DNA from: a bacterium
GTDB lineage: Bacteria > Desulfobacterota > Binatia > UBA12015
Assembly (NCBI GenBank): GCA_029976905.1
Contig: JAPOLW010000204.1
Coordinates: 1-6,755 of the forward strand
Reading direction: 5' to 3'
DNA: 6,755 nt
Below are positions 6,556 to 6,755 of the stretch, piece after piece. A program made the translations under genes and the position numbers. The notes under the pieces were generated by a model that had not been told where the DNA came from, did no database searches, and saw nothing but the letters and a program-made list of their open reading frames with translations. Within the stretch, counting starts at the first letter, position 1; the number at the start of each line of letters is the position of its first letter.

Positions 6556-6755
6556 CTATTTGGGTTGGAAACGTTGTCCGGCGTCGAGCCGGATCGTCGA
6601 GCCGTTGAGCATCGGATTTTCGATGATCGCGCGAGCGAGGCGGGCGTACTCCTGGGGCTTGCCCATGCGCTTGGGAAAGGCCGCTCCGGCCGTGAGCCCA
6701 CTGGCGAACTCCTCGGGAATCATCGAGGTGATGCCGGTGAGAAAGAGACTCGGCG
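6556..6755 (-). CDS. Short-chain dehydrogenase (HSD10-like), C-terminal fragment
   Basis: The last 65 codons of a short-chain dehydrogenase/reductase; the gene continues beyond the right edge. Seen: a PSLFLTGITSMIPEEFASGL segment following the 'PG.f.T' position, then FPKRMGKPQEYARLARAIIE, then NPMLNGSTIRLDAGQRF before the TAG. The pattern 'FPKR.G.P.EYA.L...I..N.MLNG..IRLD...R' is characteristic of type-II 3-hydroxyacyl-CoA dehydrogenases (HSD17B10-like) rather than of generic SDRs. Family knowledge: these cytoplasmic NAD-dependent enzymes oxidise 3-hydroxyacyl-CoA and, in some members, hydroxysteroids. The Rossmann glycine motif and the YxxxK catalytic pair are upstream of the window, so activity cannot be verified. 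It heads the visible minus-strand gene train. Confidence 0.85.
   Translation of the reverse strand, partial: PSLFLTGITSMIPEEFASGLTAGAAFPKRMGKPQEYARLARAIIENPMLNGSTIRLDAGQRFQPK

Noticed and set aside
6543..6557. AGGCC/GGCCT 5-bp hairpin between the dehydrogenase and MFS genes as a terminator
   Set aside because: The stem is very short, overlaps the stop codon and has no T-run; the 29-bp gap argues for cotranscription.
1..6755. CRISPR arrays, tRNA or rRNA genes, insertion sequences, attachment sites
   Set aside because: I saw no regularly spaced direct repeats, no tRNA-like cloverleaf, and no transposase or integrase motifs. Nearly all the sequence is coding.

Overview
The window looks like a piece of a high-GC Gram-negative chromosome. 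GC is about two thirds in a line I counted inside the receptor gene and looks similar across most of the window. A TonB-dependent outer-membrane receptor shows that the cell has an outer membrane. The gene set (short-chain dehydrogenase, spinster-like MFS carrier, PAPS-type sulfotransferase, CrtC/AttH-like DUF protein, TonB receptor, crotonase) is the kind found in lipid- or steroid-utilisation islands of proteobacteria and related uncultured lineages. The exact taxon cannot be settled from the sequence; a myxobacterial, deltaproteobacterial or similar MAG is only a guess.

Layout. Positions 2-256 (+) hold the 3' end of an enoyl-CoA hydratase/isomerase gene at only about 51% GC. It converges, across an 84-bp structured gap, on a gene train that fills the rest of the minus strand. 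In transcription order (right to left) the train is: the 3' end of an HSD10-like short-chain dehydrogenase (6755-6556), an MFS transporter (6526-5234), a sulfotransferase (about 5147-3978), a DUF7064/7065-type protein resembling CrtC/AttH (3966-2932), and a TonB-dependent receptor (about 2807-341). Spacings are 29, about 86, 11 and about 124 bp. The first four genes could form one operon. The receptor may be read through or have its own weak promoter.

How the genes could work together (inference): the receptor takes a bulky hydrophobic compound across the outer membrane and the MFS protein moves substrate or product across the inner membrane. The dehydrogenase handles a hydroxyl/keto or 3-hydroxyacyl-CoA step. 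The CrtC-like protein and the sulfotransferase then modify it, possibly by making or exposing a hydroxyl that is sulfonated. The crotonase fragment fits beta-oxidation chemistry, but it lies on the other strand and has a different base composition.

The most notable observation is at the 5' end of the receptor gene. The long receptor frame has no signal peptide and no credible start. A convincing signal peptide with an ATG start at 2807 lies immediately upstream in a different frame. It is separated from the receptor frame by an in-frame amber codon (2727-2729) and a frame offset that could be closed at a run of seven G (2635-2641, minus strand). This is either a decaying or switchable receptor or a local sequence error.
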